Source: SAR324 cluster bacterium (GTDB lineage Bacteria; SAR324; XYD2-FULL-50-16). Taken from it: a DNA stretch of 16,084 bases. The notes beneath the pieces were generated by a model. The model had not been told where the DNA came from. It searched no databases and saw only the letters and a program-made list of their open reading frames with translations. Made by a program: the position numbers and the translations under genes. The stretch covers positions 40,371 through 56,454 of the forward strand of contig NVSR01000006.1 of NCBI GenBank assembly GCA_002401295.1, given 5' to 3'. Each line of letters starts with the position of its first letter. Position 1 is the stretch's first letter. This document shows, in pieces, positions 13,981 to 16,084 of this stretch.

Positions 13981-16084
13981 TGTTCACTGTTACTTTTTAC
14001 TCTTACAAAGGTGGAGTAGGGCGGACACTTTGCTTAGCAAATGCAGCGTATACATTAGCTCATGAGGGAGCAAAGATCGTTATTATTGATTTAGATCTGG
14101 AAGCTCCTGGAATTGACAAGGTGGCTCCTTTTAATCCTGAACAATTCCCAACTAAAGGTGGAATTTTAGAGTATGTCGACCATTACAGCCAATCTGAGAC
14201 TGTTGACCCTGAAAACTTACCGAGCTTGGATGCCTATAGTTATCAAGCTCAAGGTAACCTAAATGTCCGGGTGATCCCCGCAGGCAAGAAGGATCAGAAT
14301 TATCAGCAGGTTTTGAGTCGCATTAATTGGGAAGAATTATATCGAGAAAAGCAGGGATTTCGGTTTTTTGAAGAGTTAAAAAAGAAGATTCAAGATGAAT
14401 TCAATCCGGATTATTTACTGATCGACTCTAGGACTGGCTTAGCAGATATTTCTGGAATTACAACACATCAGCTTGCAGATCTTGTGATTTTGTTGTTTAA
14501 CCTCAATAAACAAAATATTGAAGGAGTTCGGGATGCCTATCAATCGATGATGACAGCACCGAAGACTCGTCCTGTTAAAACATTATTAGTTGCCTCACCA
14601 ATCCCCATAAGCCTTTTATCAGATCACAGTTTGCTGGATGAGCGCTTAAATTGGGTTGCTCAAGAACTACCCGGTGCGATTAACGCTTGGACAAATGATT
14701 CTCATGGGATTTTTATGATTCCTTACAAACCGCAATTGGCTTTGGATGAATTTACCTTTGTGCAAACAAATCCTACGGATGATATCTCTAAAGCGTATCA
14801 AAGAGTCGCACATAGTATTCAACAAAATAATCCTAATGATATCAGTTTTCTATTAAAGAGGGCTTTTCAATTCCAGAAGGATAACCTTTTTACCGAAGCG
14901 GAAGAAGAGTTTCAAGCGGTACTGATTCATGCTCCTGAAAATGCTAAAGGCTATTTTCATTATGGAGATTTCTTGCTCAAGAGCCGTAACTGGCAGGAAG
15001 CAGCAGCGCAACTTCAAGAAGCTTGTCGAATTAGACCAGAAAATTCGGATTACCTTGTAGCTTTAGGGACTGCTCTTGAAGGAATGAAACATTATCAAAC
15101 AGCACTGGAAAAACTACTAGAAGCTGAAAATATAAATGGTCGCAATGAATTGATTTTACAAAAAATTGCAGCTTTATATGCCGACTTAAATAATGATAGA
15201 AAAAATATTGAATATACTCAAAAGTTAAACCGAATACAGTTTCCACCCACTCGACAAGAGCAAATTGAGCCCCTCATTCTCTTTGCTGAGCTTTCAAGGG
15301 AATTGCAAAGGTCGGATACTAGACTTCCAAATAACTTTGATCTCGACGGCTTTATTGAGCAGTTTAAAGATTATGTTGGGATGGGGGTTCAGGAAAAATG
15401 TAACATTTTAGGTAGTATTTTGGAGAAGAAAATAACTTCTTCACAACTCCGGCAACTGGAGAAATCAATTCGCGCAGGGAATAAACAATATAGAGAAATG
15501 TTCGGTGTAGAATTAGAAAATGTGCACCGTGTTATCTGGAATGGGAAATTAGAGTCTGTACAAAATATAAGGCAGCTAGAGTACCTCTCCACAGCAGAAC
15601 AAGGAAGAAAATCTGGATTTATTTTCTCCACCCTATTGGCTGTCAATTATACAGAGGGACTGCAGTTTCTGAACGCTATTCAAGTAATTAAGCAAATTCC
15701 AATTTCAAGCTGCTCAAAAGAACTTCAAATTACACTAAATAGATTTTGGGGAGGGGCTCTTTTAGGATTGTCAAATGAAGGACTTGTAGAAGATAGAAAG
15801 GATAACCTTTCTCAGGCTTGTTTGAAATTTGAAGCAGTATTGCAACTAGGAGTTGAAACATATGAAATCTACGATAGCTTTGGATATGCTCTTTTATTGT
15901 TAGCAAGGACCTATGAGAAGGGGCAAAAGCCAAAGAGAAGTCATTTGAAGCAAGCTTGTGAAAAGTTTAAGAAAGCGATTGATTGCAAAATGGAGTCTGA
16001 TGGGTTGGTTCGTTGGGGGGGGACACTCTGTGAACTTGCAATCATCAGTGATAAGGATCAGGTCTGCTATTGGCAAGAAGCCCG
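13980..16084 (+). CDS. KGGVGR-motif ParA/MinD-like ATPase fused to TPR region (3' partial)
   Basis: The frame is open from the ATG at 13980 to the window end, at least 701 codons with no stop. GGAG lies 7 nt upstream of the ATG. The N-terminal domain (1-280) is a SIMIBI-class ATPase. It has P-loop YKGGVGRT (9-16), a switch-like IIDLDLEAPG (35-44) and Walker B YLLIDSRTG (145-153). K10 matches the signature lysine of ParA/MinD, but the canonical P-loop lysine is R15, as in the KGGVGR-variant family. Residues 288-415 hold about three to four TPR repeats (for example FTEAEEEFQAVLIHAPENAK and WQEAAAQLQEACRIRPENSD). More helical repeats appear at about 600-690. No membrane segment is visible. A role as nucleotide-dependent scaffold or switch with the upstream regulator and nitrilase is inferred. 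The C-terminus lies beyond the window and could carry another domain. Confidence 0.85.
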   Translation, partial: MFTVTFYSYKGGVGRTLCLANAAYTLAHEGAKIVIIDLDLEAPGIDKVAPFNPEQFPTKGGILEYVDHYSQSETVDPENLPSLDAYSYQAQGNLNVRVIPAGKKDQNYQQVLSRINWEELYREKQGFRFFEELKKKIQDEFNPDYLLIDSRTGLADISGITTHQLADLVILLFNLNKQNIEGVRDAYQSMMTAPKTRPVKTLLVASPIPISLLSDHSLLDERLNWVAQELPGAINAWTNDSHGIFMIPYKPQLALDEFTFVQTNPTDDISKAYQRVAHSIQQNNPNDISFLLKRAFQFQKDNLFTEAEEEFQAVLIHAPENAKGYFHYGDFLLKSRNWQEAAAQLQEACRIRPENSDYLVALGTALEGMKHYQTALEKLLEAENINGRNELILQKIAALYADLNNDRKNIEYTQKLNRIQFPPTRQEQIEPLILFAELSRELQRSDTRLPNNFDLDGFIEQFKDYVGMGVQEKCNILGSILEKKITSSQLRQLEKSIRAGNKQYREMFGVELENVHRVIWNGKLESVQNIRQLEYLSTAEQGRKSGFIFSTLLAVNYTEGLQFLNAIQVIKQIPISSCSKELQITLNRFWGGALLGLSNEGLVEDRKDNLSQACLKFEAVLQLGVETYEIYDSFGYALLLLARTYEKGQKPKRSHLKQACEKFKKAIDCKMESDGLVRWGGTLCELAIISDKDQVCYWQEA

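Noticed and set aside
13844..14065. 73-codon plus-strand frame across the wHTH/ATPase junction
   Set aside because: Overlaps the end of the wHTH gene and the P-loop of the ATPase in another frame, with no independent evidence.
11499..16084. Mobile element carrying the nitrilase-ATPase genes
   Set aside because: No transposase, integrase, terminal inverted repeats, target duplication or tRNA boundary is visible in the window.

Overview
The window looks like chromosomal DNA of a didermal (Gram-negative) bacterium. It carries BamA, a Lol lipoprotein-export ABC transporter and a second outer-membrane barrel protein, plus a chemoreceptor. A single LolC/E-type permease directly upstream of lolD and bamA recalls Deltaproteobacteria-like lineages (SAR324-type or related). 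That placement is inference from layout and moderate base composition, and no marker gene here fixes it.

Layout. (1) 1-1050 (+) is the 3' part of an outer-membrane beta-barrel protein of the OmpP1/FadL/PorV-like kind, cut by the window edge. (2) 1117-5691 (-) is a tightly overlapping operon transcribed lolC/E -> lolD -> bamA, whose products release lipoproteins from the inner membrane and insert outer-membrane proteins. (3) 6096-7658 (+) is a stand-alone methyl-accepting chemotaxis protein with a PilJ/NarX-type sensor region. (4) 7885-11498 (+) is a three-gene ABC-2 transporter operon of the GldA/GldF/GldG type (ATPase, permease, GldG-like auxiliary protein), closed by a hairpin terminator at about 11507-11538. 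(5) 11602-16084 (+) is different in character. It holds a nitrilase-fold protein with an uncharacterised N-terminal region, then a promoter with tandem palindromes, a winged-helix DNA-binding protein, and a large ATPase-TPR protein that is open to the end of the window. The ATPase has a KGGVGRT P-loop and at least 701 codons; its reading frame is easy to miss because it has no stop within the window.

The first four regions are housekeeping or envelope functions. Region 5 is the accessory-looking part and the best candidate for an undescribed system. A probable amidase/nitrilase effector, a probable autoregulator with its own operator, and a ParA/MinD-like ATPase with a TPR interaction scaffold sit together. 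The regulator and ATPase are translationally coupled (TAATG). The architecture suggests a regulated signalling, conflict or defence module, but function is inferred from architecture only; no known system is matched here.
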